This document shows positions 51,749-60,442 of a DNA stretch of 61,273 bases, piece by piece. The translations under genes and the position numbers were made by a program. The notes under the pieces were generated by a model that was given only the letters and a program-made list of their open reading frames with translations, made no database searches and was not told where the DNA came from. This stretch comes from Paenibacillus sp. Lineage in GTDB: Bacteria; Bacillota; Bacilli; Paenibacillales; Paenibacillaceae. The stretch lies in NCBI GenBank assembly GCA_023512345.1, contig JAILZT010000029.1, positions 1 through 61,273 on the forward strand, given 5' to 3'. The first letter of the stretch is position 1; the number at the start of each line of letters is the position of its first letter.

Positions 51749-52576
51749 TCACTCCCCACTCCAGCGGTGCAATTCCGACCAAGAGTTCAGTAGAAAATTC
51801 AAAATAATAAAGCCATAGCCGGTTACAGCAAAGCGTGCCATTACGACTCCACTCCGCCGATTAGATCTTTTTAATATTAGATAGCATATGTAAATCCCTA
51901 GCCCGATAAGCGTAGATAATACTTTTAAATCTTGGAGCAGGGGTAGCCGACTTTCAATAACAATGGAAATACCCGCTACGATAAGCGATCCCATCAACAG
52001 TGGTGTACCCACCAATATGGAGGTATAAGAGTATTTATCCAGAGTCTCTAGGCTCGGCAGCCGACGAATCCGATCACTCCACTGCTTCGCCTTCAGCTTG
52101 TCATGCAAAAAGAGATACAAAATCGCAAACACTGTACCCAGGGTCAAAGCCGCGAAACTCAGGTTAGCCAAAATAATATGCATCGCCAGCCAGCCATGCA
52201 CCGCGCTCCAACTCTGCAAAGTATGATCCGCAGCAGTCAGCCACACACGGTTGAGCAAAAAAGCACTGAAACCCGCACCACTCAGCAAAAGAACCGTAAA
52301 TTCCCCTCTGCGTCGATACGCCACAACTAGGGAAATCAGGACAATACTGAACGAGAACCAGAACAGAAAGTCATAAGGTGTAAAAATCGGCAGCCCCGCT
52401 TCCTGAACAAAGCGAATGCCAAGACCAACCATTTGCAGCAAGCCCACAACGACAAGAAGCCCCGTGCCAAACCGCTTCCCGCTCGGACTCCGACGGAGGC
52501 AATCCGAGAAATAAAACAGCAGGCTCAGGGCGTATAGCAGCAAGGCGGCATCGTATATTCCATTAAGTAAATCCAT
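51749..52576 (-). CDS. hemX: HemX-like membrane protein (CcsA-type cytochrome assembly fold)
   Basis: A 275-residue membrane protein with about eight helices of the CcsA/CycK/HemX family. In B. subtilis HemX lowers the cellular amount of HemA. The conserved WxAxH-type region appears as SAVHGWLAMHIILANLSFAAL (about residues 128-148). The ATG at 52576 is chosen because GGGTGA is just upstream; the frame also opens at 52609 inside hemA. It lies four bases after the hemA stop. Confidence 0.9.
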   Translation of the reverse strand: MDLLNGIYDAALLLYALSLLFYFSDCLRRSPSGKRFGTGLLVVVGLLQMVGLGIRFVQEAGLPIFTPYDFLFWFSFSIVLISLVVAYRRRGEFTVLLLSGAGFSAFLLNRVWLTAADHTLQSWSAVHGWLAMHIILANLSFAALTLGTVFAILYLFLHDKLKAKQWSDRIRRLPSLETLDKYSYTSILVGTPLLMGSLIVAGISIVIESRLPLLQDLKVLSTLIGLGIYICYLILKRSNRRSGVVMARFAVTGYGFIILNFLLNSWSELHRWSGE

Positions 52577-52580
52577 CCTG

Positions 52581-53978
52581 TCACCCACCCAACAAGCGTG
52601 CCGGAGCAAGCGTTGTCTTTGGCACTATAGAGTCAGAACCAGCAGAATCTTTGTCCCCAGCCGGTAAGCTTTGAGCGGGAACAGTCTTGCCTTCCTTAGG
52701 CCCTGCCTCCAGCTGTTCCTGAAGTGCGAAGATTTTGGCAAAGTAATCCAGAGCTTCATTCCCTTTTTTACCGCCGGACATCTCCTTAATCACATTGATC
52801 GGATCATGCATCATTTGATTCACAATGCTCTTCGTTAGACGGCGAATAACCTTACGTTGGTGCTCGTCCAATTCAGGCAGCTTATTGAAAAGACTCTCCA
52901 TCGTTTCTTCATGAATGGTGTTCGATTTATCCTGAAGCGCACGAATAACGGGTCTGACCCCAAGCGTCTTCAGCCATAGATAAAATTCAGCCATTTCTTC
53001 ATTAATCATAATCTCAATCTTGGCTGCCTCACTGCGGCGCATCTCCAGATTGTTCTCCACAATACCCTCTAAGTCATCAATATCATACAGAAACACACCC
53101 GGCAAATTGGAAGCTGCAGGATCTATGTCACGCGGAACAGCGATATCAATCATGAAAAGAGGACGGTTCGGACGGCGCTTCATCCCTTCTGCTACCTTCT
53201 GGGCTGTAAGCACATATCCATCGGCTCCCGTTGAACTAATGACGATATCGACTTCATCCAAATGTTTGAGGGCTTCTTCAATCGTACTCGGCTTACCTGA
53301 GAACTTCTCTGCTAATTCAACAGCACGGGACAACGTACGGTTCGCGACAATGACTTCAGCCGCACCACTGCTGTACAGATGCTTTACCGTTAGCTCGCTC
53401 ATTTTGCCAGCACCGAGAATCAGCACTCTTTTACCCGTGAACATCCCAAATATACGCTTACCCAGCTCCACAGCCGCATAGCTGACAGATACTGCGCTCT
53501 CGCCAATGGACGTCTCACTATGAGCACGTTTGCCCAGCGTCACCGCCTGCTTGAACAACCGGTTGAACCAGGTACCCGTAACTCCCTCACTTTGAGCCGT
53601 CAAAAAGGCGCTTCGAACCTGACCCAGGATCTGAGTCTCACCAATAACCATCGAATCCAGGCCGCAGGTCACACGAAATAAATGGGCGATCGCCTGTTCA
53701 TCTTCATATATATACATATGCTGCATAAATTGCTCACTCTTCACACCAAACCACTGCTCCATAAAATTGCGGATAAAATAACCACACATATGAAGACGGT
53801 CCACGACCACATAAATTTCCGTACGGTTGCAGGTCGCTACTATGACCCCTTCCAGAACGCTCTTCGTCTGCATCAGTTGATGGAGAGCTGCCGGCAGATC
53901 CTTCTCCGCAAAAGCGAACAGTTCTCTAACCGCTACGGGCGCCGTACGGTAATTGAGGCCAACGACGACGATATGCAT
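52581..53978 (-). CDS. hemA: Glutamyl-tRNA reductase
   Basis: A 465-residue enzyme that reduces glutamyl-tRNA to glutamate-1-semialdehyde, the entry to C5 tetrapyrrole synthesis. Catalytic Cys50 lies in VATCNRTEIYVV. VTCGLDSMVIGETQILGQVR holds the conserved His/Ser region, the NADPH fold has ILGAGKMSEL, and a C-terminal dimerisation helix region covers about 320-420. A Ser/Pro-rich tail of about 40 residues is longer than usual. It is the first gene of the hem operon, with AGGATGGTGA before the ATG. A PerR/Fur-type box lies 120 bases upstream. Confidence 0.97.
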   Translation of the reverse strand: MHIVVVGLNYRTAPVAVRELFAFAEKDLPAALHQLMQTKSVLEGVIVATCNRTEIYVVVDRLHMCGYFIRNFMEQWFGVKSEQFMQHMYIYEDEQAIAHLFRVTCGLDSMVIGETQILGQVRSAFLTAQSEGVTGTWFNRLFKQAVTLGKRAHSETSIGESAVSVSYAAVELGKRIFGMFTGKRVLILGAGKMSELTVKHLYSSGAAEVIVANRTLSRAVELAEKFSGKPSTIEEALKHLDEVDIVISSTGADGYVLTAQKVAEGMKRRPNRPLFMIDIAVPRDIDPAASNLPGVFLYDIDDLEGIVENNLEMRRSEAAKIEIMINEEMAEFYLWLKTLGVRPVIRALQDKSNTIHEETMESLFNKLPELDEHQRKVIRRLTKSIVNQMMHDPINVIKEMSGGKKGNEALDYFAKIFALQEQLEAGPKEGKTVPAQSLPAGDKDSAGSDSIVPKTTLAPARLLGG

Positions 53979-54037
53979 CGCAAGTTCACCATCCTAATCA
54001 TTTTCGCTCTTTCATAACCTACATAATCAATGTGTTA

Positions 54038-54046
54038 AGTATATCA
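54038..54046 (-). promoter_or_regulatory. Extended -10 promoter candidate of the hem operon
   Basis: TGATATACT on the minus strand fits a TGn-extended -10 box about 60 bases before hemA. No strong -35 is visible. Confidence 0.45.
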
Positions 54047-54097
54047 CAGGCAAATAGGACATTTTACAAATATTTTGAACGGTTTATGAAATTCAGA

Positions 54098-54112
54098 TAA
54101 TAATTATTATAA
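54098..54112. promoter_or_regulatory. PerR/Fur-type operator upstream of hemA
   Basis: TAATAATTATTATAA matches the PerR box TTATAATNATTATAA at 14 of 15 positions on either strand. B. subtilis hemA is a PerR target with a box upstream. A shifted window matches the Fur box at 13 of 15, so the cognate regulator is uncertain. Confidence 0.6.
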
Positions 54113-54161
54113 ATAAAAAAAACCGACCCTAACTATGGAGGTTCCAAGGTTATGATCGGTT
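54113..54161 (-). terminator. Terminator of the PP2C phosphatase gene
   Basis: On the minus strand AACCGA.C.TAAC pairs with GTTA.G.TCGGTT (54121-54156), followed by eight T. It separates the phosphatase from the hem promoter. Confidence 0.75.
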
Positions 54162-54181
54162 ATATGGAGGTTTATTATGAG

Positions 54182-55030
54182 TCAGGGGAAGTGAAGGACA
54201 ATTCCAGTTTTGTCATCTGATCTTTTTACACGAGGAAATTGAAGCAACTCGCCGTCCGCTTCCTCCATTTTAAATATAGATTCAGCAAATCCAGTTAAAC
54301 CCTGCTTATCTATAGAAGCAACTAAATCAGACCAACTGGTTAAAACTGTAAACAATCCATCGCTAACCATATAGAGACTTTTCAGATTAGCTCGGTTAAA
54401 GGTACCCTTTTCCAAAAAATGCGGGAAGCTGAGGCTGCCGTTGACTACCCCATATCCTTCGAGAGTATTGGTTTTCTTGCGGTTTTCTTGTAAAAAAGGC
54501 ATAAGATGCTGGCGGATTTCTATCGGATCGACCACTCCTTGATTACGCAGGCCCGCTATTCGATCCAATGTCTTCTGATCCACATGCGCTACTTGAGGGT
54601 GAGTCAACACCCTTACCGAGCCGTCCTTATACTGGCAGAGCAGCATGCAATCTCCGGCCTGTATGTACTCAATTGAATATGGATGAATACGAATAACCAC
54701 ACAAGCGGCAGACCAGAGAGCAGCGGAATCGTTGATATCAACGCCTTCCGTCACCATCTGTTCCTGTAATGTTTTGTTTGCCTCAAGTACAACCTGTTCA
54801 AGGGACAGGTCTTGATTCATGCGTTCAAAGGAAGAAGCTACGAGCCTCCCAGCAATATAACCTCCAGTAAACCCTTCCTGGTTACGGTAGGGTGTAAGAG
54901 AGGTTGCTCCGTCAACAACACCGTACACCTGCAAAGCTTCATTAATAATAAGAGCGTCTTCGTTGAGTGAAGCGTCTCCTTTTTTGGTGAAGCTCTCTAT
55001 TCGCAAATCAGTTGAAGTAGGCAACGGCAC
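54182..55030 (-). CDS. PP2C-type protein phosphatase
   Basis: A 282-residue soluble phosphatase of the PPM/PP2C fold. Metal-binding aspartates lie in NEDALI (about residue 24), YGVVDGATS (about 40), MVSDGLF (about 223) and the C-terminal DDKTGIV. No membrane segment or sensor domain is attached. The start is GTG with AAAGGA very close upstream. It is flanked by terminators on both sides, so it is probably monocistronic. Target proteins are unknown. Confidence 0.82.
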   Translation of the reverse strand: MPLPTSTDLRIESFTKKGDASLNEDALIINEALQVYGVVDGATSLTPYRNQEGFTGGYIAGRLVASSFERMNQDLSLEQVVLEANKTLQEQMVTEGVDINDSAALWSAACVVIRIHPYSIEYIQAGDCMLLCQYKDGSVRVLTHPQVAHVDQKTLDRIAGLRNQGVVDPIEIRQHLMPFLQENRKKTNTLEGYGVVNGSLSFPHFLEKGTFNRANLKSLYMVSDGLFTVLTSWSDLVASIDKQGLTGFAESIFKMEEADGELLQFPRVKRSDDKTGIVLHFP

Positions 55031-55087
55031 TCATTCCTTTTGAAATAAGAATATAATTCCATGGGTCTTTTACACTTTACTAGATAT

Positions 55088-55121
55088 AATAATACCCGAT
55101 GAGATGTCATCGGGTATTATT
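55088..55121 (-). terminator. Hairpin after the DUF218 remnant, upstream of the PP2C gene
   Basis: Perfect 15-base arms AATAATACCCGATGA / TCATCGGGTATTATT with a four-base loop (55088-55121). The minus strand continues TATATCT, a weak U-tract. It likely ends transcripts from the polysaccharide operon. Confidence 0.75.
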
Positions 55122-55123
55122 CA

Positions 55124-55524
55124 TCAGAACCAGCCCTTAATCTGATCCAGAGCATTTTTGGCTTCTGGCCCGTCATAACCGAAGGCATTGCCGATCATTT
55201 TGGTATATTCGGTTAATGTGGTCTCTCGGCTGTATGAATCGCTCCACCAACGTTTGGCATTGTAACCTGTCTGTGAGGTGACATAAGTCAGTTATTTAGA
55301 GCAAAATCTGCCTTATATAATTCAGTCGCTTTCTCAATTCTGTTCGGGCCTCCGCTAAGCACAATGATCGTATTTACTCTTTTTGATGGTTGCGAGAGAA
55401 GAAAATCGCCCGCAACGATGAAAAATAGTAAAAATAACCAACAGAGTATACATAAGAAATTTATGATTACTTTTTTTCTAGCAATTATGACGATTAAATA
55501 CTTTTTTCCTACCGATAGATTCAT
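55124..55524 (-). pseudogene. Broken DUF218/YdcF-like membrane protein gene
   Basis: Two fragments remain. The upstream one (55288-55524) encodes an N-terminal membrane helix, then NTIIVLSGGPNRIEKATELY, the start of a DUF218 domain, and stops after 78 residues. The downstream one (55124 to about 55295, a frame two bases off) reads VTSQTGYNAKRWWSDSY...LTEYTKMIGNAFGY, resembling the C-terminal end of the same family. The middle of the domain, about 100 residues, is missing. The 5' part overlaps ugd by 47 bases and is AT-rich; the 3' part has the GC of the hem region. Confidence 0.65.
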
Positions 55525-56791
55525 AGATTAATCCTGCTTCCTCTGCATCGGTAAGTGAGTAACAGTTTCTTCCATCCATAACTAAAGGATTTCTCATCAG
55601 CTCAGTGAATTTATAGAGTTCAAAATTTTTAATCTCCGACCATTCTGTAAAGATAAAACATATATCTGCATTCACTAATGTAGCCTCTATGGTTTCACAG
55701 TATTCAATTTCTTCTGGATATAGTCTTTTAAAATTGTCTATTCCTACAGGATCCCAAGCTTTAACATTTGCACCATCCTCAATTAATAGAGGTATATTAA
55801 CTAGTGATGGAGCATCTCTTAAGTCATCAGTCCCTGGCTTGAAAGTTAATCCTAACACAGCAATATTAAGGCCATTGAAACTATCAAAATATTTTTTCGT
55901 CTTCTTTATAAGCTTAATTTTTTGGTTCTCATTTACTTCAATTGCCGCTTTTACCGTTTTTAATTCATAGTCATTAAAACTAGCAAGCCAATGCAATGCT
56001 TTAGTATCTTTGGGAAAACAGGAGCCTCCATAACCAATACCTGCATTTAAAAAACGATCACCTATCCTAGGGTCCATACCCATTCCTTTGGCAACATCTT
56101 CGATGTTTGCACCAACAATCTCGCATAAGTTAGCCATTTCATTTATGTAAGATATTTTTAATGCCAGAAAATCATTTGCTGCATATTTTATCATTTCCGC
56201 ACTTCTACGATCAGTTACTACAAAAGGAATATCAAACTGGCTATACATTTTTTTCATAATATTCTCAGCGTTTCTTGACTCAACACCTATCACTATTCTT
56301 GTTGCTTGAAGAGTATCTTTCACTGCTGTTCCTTGGGATAAAAATTCAGGGTTAGATACAACGTAAATTCTCACATTTAGTTTACAATGCTCTTTAATGA
56401 TCTGTTCAACTTTATCGTTAGTTCCAACTGGGACTGTAGATTTAACAATAACGACGCAGTCTTTCTCTACCGTTTGTGCTATCTGTCTAGCTACCTCAAA
56501 TACGTATTTCAAATTCGCGGACCCATCTTTTTTTTCAGGAGTCCCTACTCCAATAATAATTACATCTGCATCTATATAAGCTTTTATATAATCTGTAGTA
56601 TAAGTTAATCTATCTTTATTCTTATGCATGAGATCTTCCAAGTGAGGTTCGAATATAGGCGAAATCCCTTGTTGCATTAATGATATTTTTTCACTATCTA
56701 TATCTAAACAAGTAACAGTATTCCCTTTTTCCGCAAGACAAACAGCAGTTACTAAACCAACATAACCTGTACCGGCTACAGATATCTTCAT
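55478..56791 (-). CDS. ugd: UDP-glucose 6-dehydrogenase
   Basis: A 437-residue enzyme oxidising UDP-glucose to UDP-glucuronate. The NAD fold starts MKISVAGTGYVGLVTAVCLA, the catalytic Cys is in GGSCFPKDTKAL (about residue 260), and the C-terminal domain has GLTFKPGTDDLRDAPS. It is the last gene of the polysaccharide cluster, five bases after the glycosyltransferase stop, with AAGGA upstream. Its product would supply glucuronate for an acidic polysaccharide. Base composition is more AT-rich than the hem genes. UDP-ManNAc dehydrogenase is a related alternative but less likely. Confidence 0.93.
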   Translation of the reverse strand: MKISVAGTGYVGLVTAVCLAEKGNTVTCLDIDSEKISLMQQGISPIFEPHLEDLMHKNKDRLTYTTDYIKAYIDADVIIIGVGTPEKKDGSANLKYVFEVARQIAQTVEKDCVVIVKSTVPVGTNDKVEQIIKEHCKLNVRIYVVSNPEFLSQGTAVKDTLQATRIVIGVESRNAENIMKKMYSQFDIPFVVTDRRSAEMIKYAANDFLALKISYINEMANLCEIVGANIEDVAKGMGMDPRIGDRFLNAGIGYGGSCFPKDTKALHWLASFNDYELKTVKAAIEVNENQKIKLIKKTKKYFDSFNGLNIAVLGLTFKPGTDDLRDAPSLVNIPLLIEDGANVKAWDPVGIDNFKRLYPEEIEYCETIEATLVNADICFIFTEWSEIKNFELYKFTELMRNPLVMDGRNCYSLTDAEEAGLIYESIGRKKVFNRHNC

Positions 56792-56795
56792 TTAA

Positions 56796-57707
56796 TCAGA
56801 TCCTTAACATTTTTTTTATAACACTTTTATTCCATATAATAAAATATTCAAAGCGAGTACCAAACTTATTCTTAAACGAATTTGTAATTTCGTCATTTAG
56901 ACCAGGATTATCAAATTCACATTTTTCAGTACTTCTGTTGAGATAAGCATCATATCTAGTACTTATACCACTATGAGTTCCTGACCCATCTAGTCCAATA
57001 TTTTTTATTCTCGAAACTGTAGGATATATTGTATACTTATCTAATTTCGACTGACTATAACACCATCGTATTGCCCATGAATCTATTTTCCCATCCATTT
57101 GGGCATCTAACATATTGGACATGTCTCTTCCACCACGATTAAATTTCTGTTGAAGTCTTTTATCTTCTTTAAATGTTATGTAATCTGCAACCGTCCAGTC
57201 TACAGTGTTCCATCTATCTTTCCAAGTAGCCCATCCCCAACTACATCCTCTATATGATAAATACACTTCGCTTTTGTAATTGTTTGGATATTTTATATTA
57301 AATGTATACCCACTAATTGACCATATTTGTTTATTTTTTTCATAGAAGTCCAAAGCACCATTCATATAACTAAGAAAGTCAGGGGAGGATTCTAAATCAT
57401 CTTCAAGAACAATTACTTTCCCTTTTAATTCAACTACTTCAGTTACACCAGAGATAATTGAATTTGCTAATCCCTTATTTGACTCGGATTTTATAATCTT
57501 GACTGATTTAAATAACTTTTTCTCAGGAAGAGTATCAATATAATTCCTTACAAGTTTTACTTTCTCAGAAGATTTTTCATTTTTAGCAGCATCTGAGAAA
57601 ATATATACATCCGTTTCATTTGCTAAATAATTTGAGGCTAATGAATCAATAGTCTGTATAGTGTGTTCAGGTCTTGCATAAACAAATATTAATACAGGTG
57701 CTAACAA
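56796..57707 (-). CDS. Glycosyltransferase, GT2-like (GT-A fold)
   Basis: A 303-residue protein. The N-terminal APVLIFVYARPEHTIQTID and the acidic motif VIVLEDDLESSPDFL (about residues 96-110) mark the nucleotide-sugar site of a GT-A enzyme. SWGWATWKDRW (about 153-163) recurs in a subgroup of such transferases in polysaccharide loci. No membrane helix is seen. The start is TTG with GGAGGAG eight bases upstream. It lies between the flippase and ugd genes and probably adds one sugar of the repeat unit; the specificity is unknown. Confidence 0.83.
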   Translation of the reverse strand: MLAPVLIFVYARPEHTIQTIDSLASNYLANETDVYIFSDAAKNEKSSEKVKLVRNYIDTLPEKKLFKSVKIIKSESNKGLANSIISGVTEVVELKGKVIVLEDDLESSPDFLSYMNGALDFYEKNKQIWSISGYTFNIKYPNNYKSEVYLSYRGCSWGWATWKDRWNTVDWTVADYITFKEDKRLQQKFNRGGRDMSNMLDAQMDGKIDSWAIRWCYSQSKLDKYTIYPTVSRIKNIGLDGSGTHSGISTRYDAYLNRSTEKCEFDNPGLNDEITNSFKNKFGTRFEYFIIWNKSVIKKMLRI

Positions 57708-57729
57708 GAATTCTCCTCCCCTTTATAAT

Positions 57730-59058
57730 TTATTTTCGCTTCATTATAGCTATTGGAAAAAAAGACTTAAGTATCATATATGATGATATTCTAGTCTTCT
57801 TAAACAAAGCTAAAACTATAACATTTGCAAAAAATTGTGAGGCAAGTGTAGCAACTGCGGCTCCAAGTGCTCCATAACTAGGAATTAAAAAATAATTAAG
57901 TATTGCATTTACTATCAGGCCACCAAAGGTATAAGACAATGCGAATTTTTGAAGCCCTTCACAGATCAACCAAATTGATCTGGCTGATCCTAGCATTGCG
58001 AATGTCCCTGCCCATACACTTATAGTTAATATTTTTGCAGCAGCTAAATATTCATTCCCATATAAGATCAAAATTATAGGTTTACAAAGAATTATTATTA
58101 AAATACCAAATAATATTCCCATCCATGCTATTATTCTATATAGTCTTTGTAGTGAGTTTAAGTAACCAATCTCGTCATTTTGTTTCTTATTCATTATTAC
58201 TGGTCTAAAGGAAGTAATTACAGCCATAGGTATGAAATACCACATTTCAGCTATCCTAGCTGAAGCTGAATAAATACCTAATTCCACTTTTGTTCCCATC
58301 ATAAAACCAAGCATTACCTGGTCTAACCTCATATACAGAGTTATCATTAAACCTGAGACTATTAAATACCAGCTTTGCGATAATATTTTTTTAGCATAGT
58401 CAAAGCTGAAAATTAAAGGTTTTTTATCTTCTCGATAATTGAAATACGCAATCATTAAAGCGATACTAACTATTGTAATATCAATTGTGTATATTATTGA
58501 AAAAAGTATTAATCCACCTTTAAAATACACCAGTAATAATTTTAAAACCGCGGTTACAATACTGACAAAAATTCGTATCACAGAAGATATTTTTGCTTTT
58601 TGGTGTGCTTGAATCCAATATTCAATAACTTCAAAAGACCTTATAACCATAGAAAAGGACATTATAAGTACAATTACTAATAAATACTGATTATTGGGTT
58701 CTAACACCCACATTACTATACATGAAACAACTGTTAAGAAAACTCCTCCCACTACTCTCAAAAAAAAACTGGTACAGAGAATCATTCCTTCATTATCTTC
58801 TTTAGCTACTATGGCTTTCACCGTTAAGATTTCTAAACCTAAGGTAGATAATACTGTGAATAAGGACACGATAGCTAACGCATAATTAAATTGACCATAA
58901 ATCTCTGGACCAAAGTAACGTGCAGTTATTCCAGTAACAAACACACCCAAGATCATATTAAATATTTTATCGCTTACTAGCCAACTAGAGTTCTCTAATG
59001 TTTTTTTAGCTACATCGTTCCTTAATAATTTACCCTTTAGAACTTTAAATAACTTCAA
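57730..59058 (-). CDS. Polysaccharide flippase (Wzx-like, MOP superfamily)
   Basis: A membrane protein of about 442 residues with 12-14 hydrophobic helices. It begins its helical core WLVSDKIFNMILGVFVTGITA, typical of the polysaccharide-synthesis (RfbX/Wzx) family that flips lipid-linked repeat units. The TTG at 59058 is proposed as start, with GTGGGA seven bases upstream. The frame opens at another TTG at 59082 without a good site. It follows a GT4 gene and precedes a GT2 gene, a usual Wzx/Wzy cluster order. Confidence 0.88.
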   Translation of the reverse strand: MKLFKVLKGKLLRNDVAKKTLENSSWLVSDKIFNMILGVFVTGITARYFGPEIYGQFNYALAIVSLFTVLSTLGLEILTVKAIVAKEDNEGMILCTSFFLRVVGGVFLTVVSCIVMWVLEPNNQYLLVIVLIMSFSMVIRSFEVIEYWIQAHQKAKISSVIRIFVSIVTAVLKLLLVYFKGGLILFSIIYTIDITIVSIALMIAYFNYREDKKPLIFSFDYAKKILSQSWYLIVSGLMITLYMRLDQVMLGFMMGTKVELGIYSASARIAEMWYFIPMAVITSFRPVIMNKKQNDEIGYLNSLQRLYRIIAWMGILFGILIIILCKPIILILYGNEYLAAAKILTISVWAGTFAMLGSARSIWLICEGLQKFALSYTFGGLIVNAILNYFLIPSYGALGAAVATLASQFFANVIVLALFKKTRISSYMILKSFFPIAIMKRK

Positions 59059-59101
59059 ATTGTATTCCCACTTTGTTATCAAATACTTTCAATTTATGTA
59101 A

Positions 59102-60352
59102 TTATTCTAATTCAAAAATTTTTATATATATTTTAATAATTTCATCTAGATTAATATTTCTATCATGGGTTCTTAGAGCATGCTCTCTTGCATTTCTAGA
59201 AAATTTCAAAGCTAAATTAGTATCCGCAAATAGTTCACACACATAATGTGCCAACATATAGGGAGCATCTGATTGATAGAGGAATCCTTCTACTTTATCA
59301 TTTAATAGATCACTTACCCCTCCAACATAAGACGCTACACAAGGTACTCCCAGTATCATAGCTTCTCCAAGCGAGTTCGGACTATTTTCTATTGATGATG
59401 GACAAACAAATACATTAGATTTTAGGTATCTCTCGCACATTTCTTTCTCATTTAAACTACCTGTAAAGAACACCTTATCAAGAAGTTCATTTTTCCTAAT
59501 GAGATGATTAATATACTTTCCATAAGAAGATATTTTTAACTTCGCTGTTAAGTTGTAATGGTTAGAAATACCTCCAATATAAAGTTTTGACTTAGGAAAT
59601 TTTTTTAGAATAATTGGCATTGCCTCCAACATATAATGAAGTCCTTTTATAGGGTAGGACCCCTGACTAATAAATATAGAATGTTCCTCTATTTGATTAA
59701 TATCCCAAACAGAATTGTAAAAATCCTCTCTTAAAGTCTCGTTGCAGTGATGATAATGAATTTTAGGATTCACCTGTAACGAACAAGCTCTATCCCAAGT
59801 TGTTCTACCTAAAACATGCTTCACTTTGTTTAAGGCCGATATTTCAAGAATCCCTCTTTGTTCAAATTTACGCTGTTGTTGTACTAAATTATCTTGTTTT
59901 AGAAAATCTCTAAACGTAAAGTTATTTTGAATTTTTTTTGGTAAATTAGCCATATAATGTTGTGAATAAATAGATACTAATCCCTGAATAGAAATGAGCA
60001 CCTTTATTTTTTTAACATCACAAATATTAGCCATAGAGAGTGTGTGAGCGTATTCGGTTCCGAATATATGTACTAGATCAGGATGAACTCTTTCAATAAT
60101 TTCTTCAAGAAAGCAATTACCTCCATCATTATTCTTCATTTCAGGAAAGGTGTAATATGTTATTTTCTCTCCTTCAAGTACATTAATATTACTAAATGAA
60201 TTGAAAGGAAAAGTAATTGAAAGTTCTATATTTTCTGTGTTTGCCAAATATTTAGACATATTAACAAGCCATCCGCCAAAAGGTAGAGATTTTCTATTCA
60301 TTAGTTCACTAGCTTCTGGTAAAGGAATGTTTGTAAGCCATAGAATCTTCAT
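59102..60352 (-). CDS. Glycosyltransferase, GT4 family
   Basis: A 416-residue GT-B glycosyltransferase. The C-terminal motif VFVCPSSIENSPNSLGEAM (about residues 318-336) carries the EX7E pattern that binds the nucleotide sugar. A SQGSYPIKGLHYMLEAMPII stretch marks the domain boundary. The N-terminus begins MKILWLTNIPLPEAS. AGGGGT stands before the ATG. It probably builds the polysaccharide repeat unit on the cytoplasmic face; sugar and linkage are unknown. Confidence 0.88.
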   Translation of the reverse strand: MKILWLTNIPLPEASELMNRKSLPFGGWLVNMSKYLANTENIELSITFPFNSFSNINVLEGEKITYYTFPEMKNNDGGNCFLEEIIERVHPDLVHIFGTEYAHTLSMANICDVKKIKVLISIQGLVSIYSQHYMANLPKKIQNNFTFRDFLKQDNLVQQQRKFEQRGILEISALNKVKHVLGRTTWDRACSLQVNPKIHYHHCNETLREDFYNSVWDINQIEEHSIFISQGSYPIKGLHYMLEAMPIILKKFPKSKLYIGGISNHYNLTAKLKISSYGKYINHLIRKNELLDKVFFTGSLNEKEMCERYLKSNVFVCPSSIENSPNSLGEAMILGVPCVASYVGGVSDLLNDKVEGFLYQSDAPYMLAHYVCELFADTNLALKFSRNAREHALRTHDRNINLDEIIKIYIKIFELE

Positions 60353-60442
60353 CGATTCAACCCCTATTAATTACTACAAATAAATCTTGCTTTTTATTGT
60401 TACATATTTTATCTGCCAGAAAATAGAAACAATTACCAGGAA

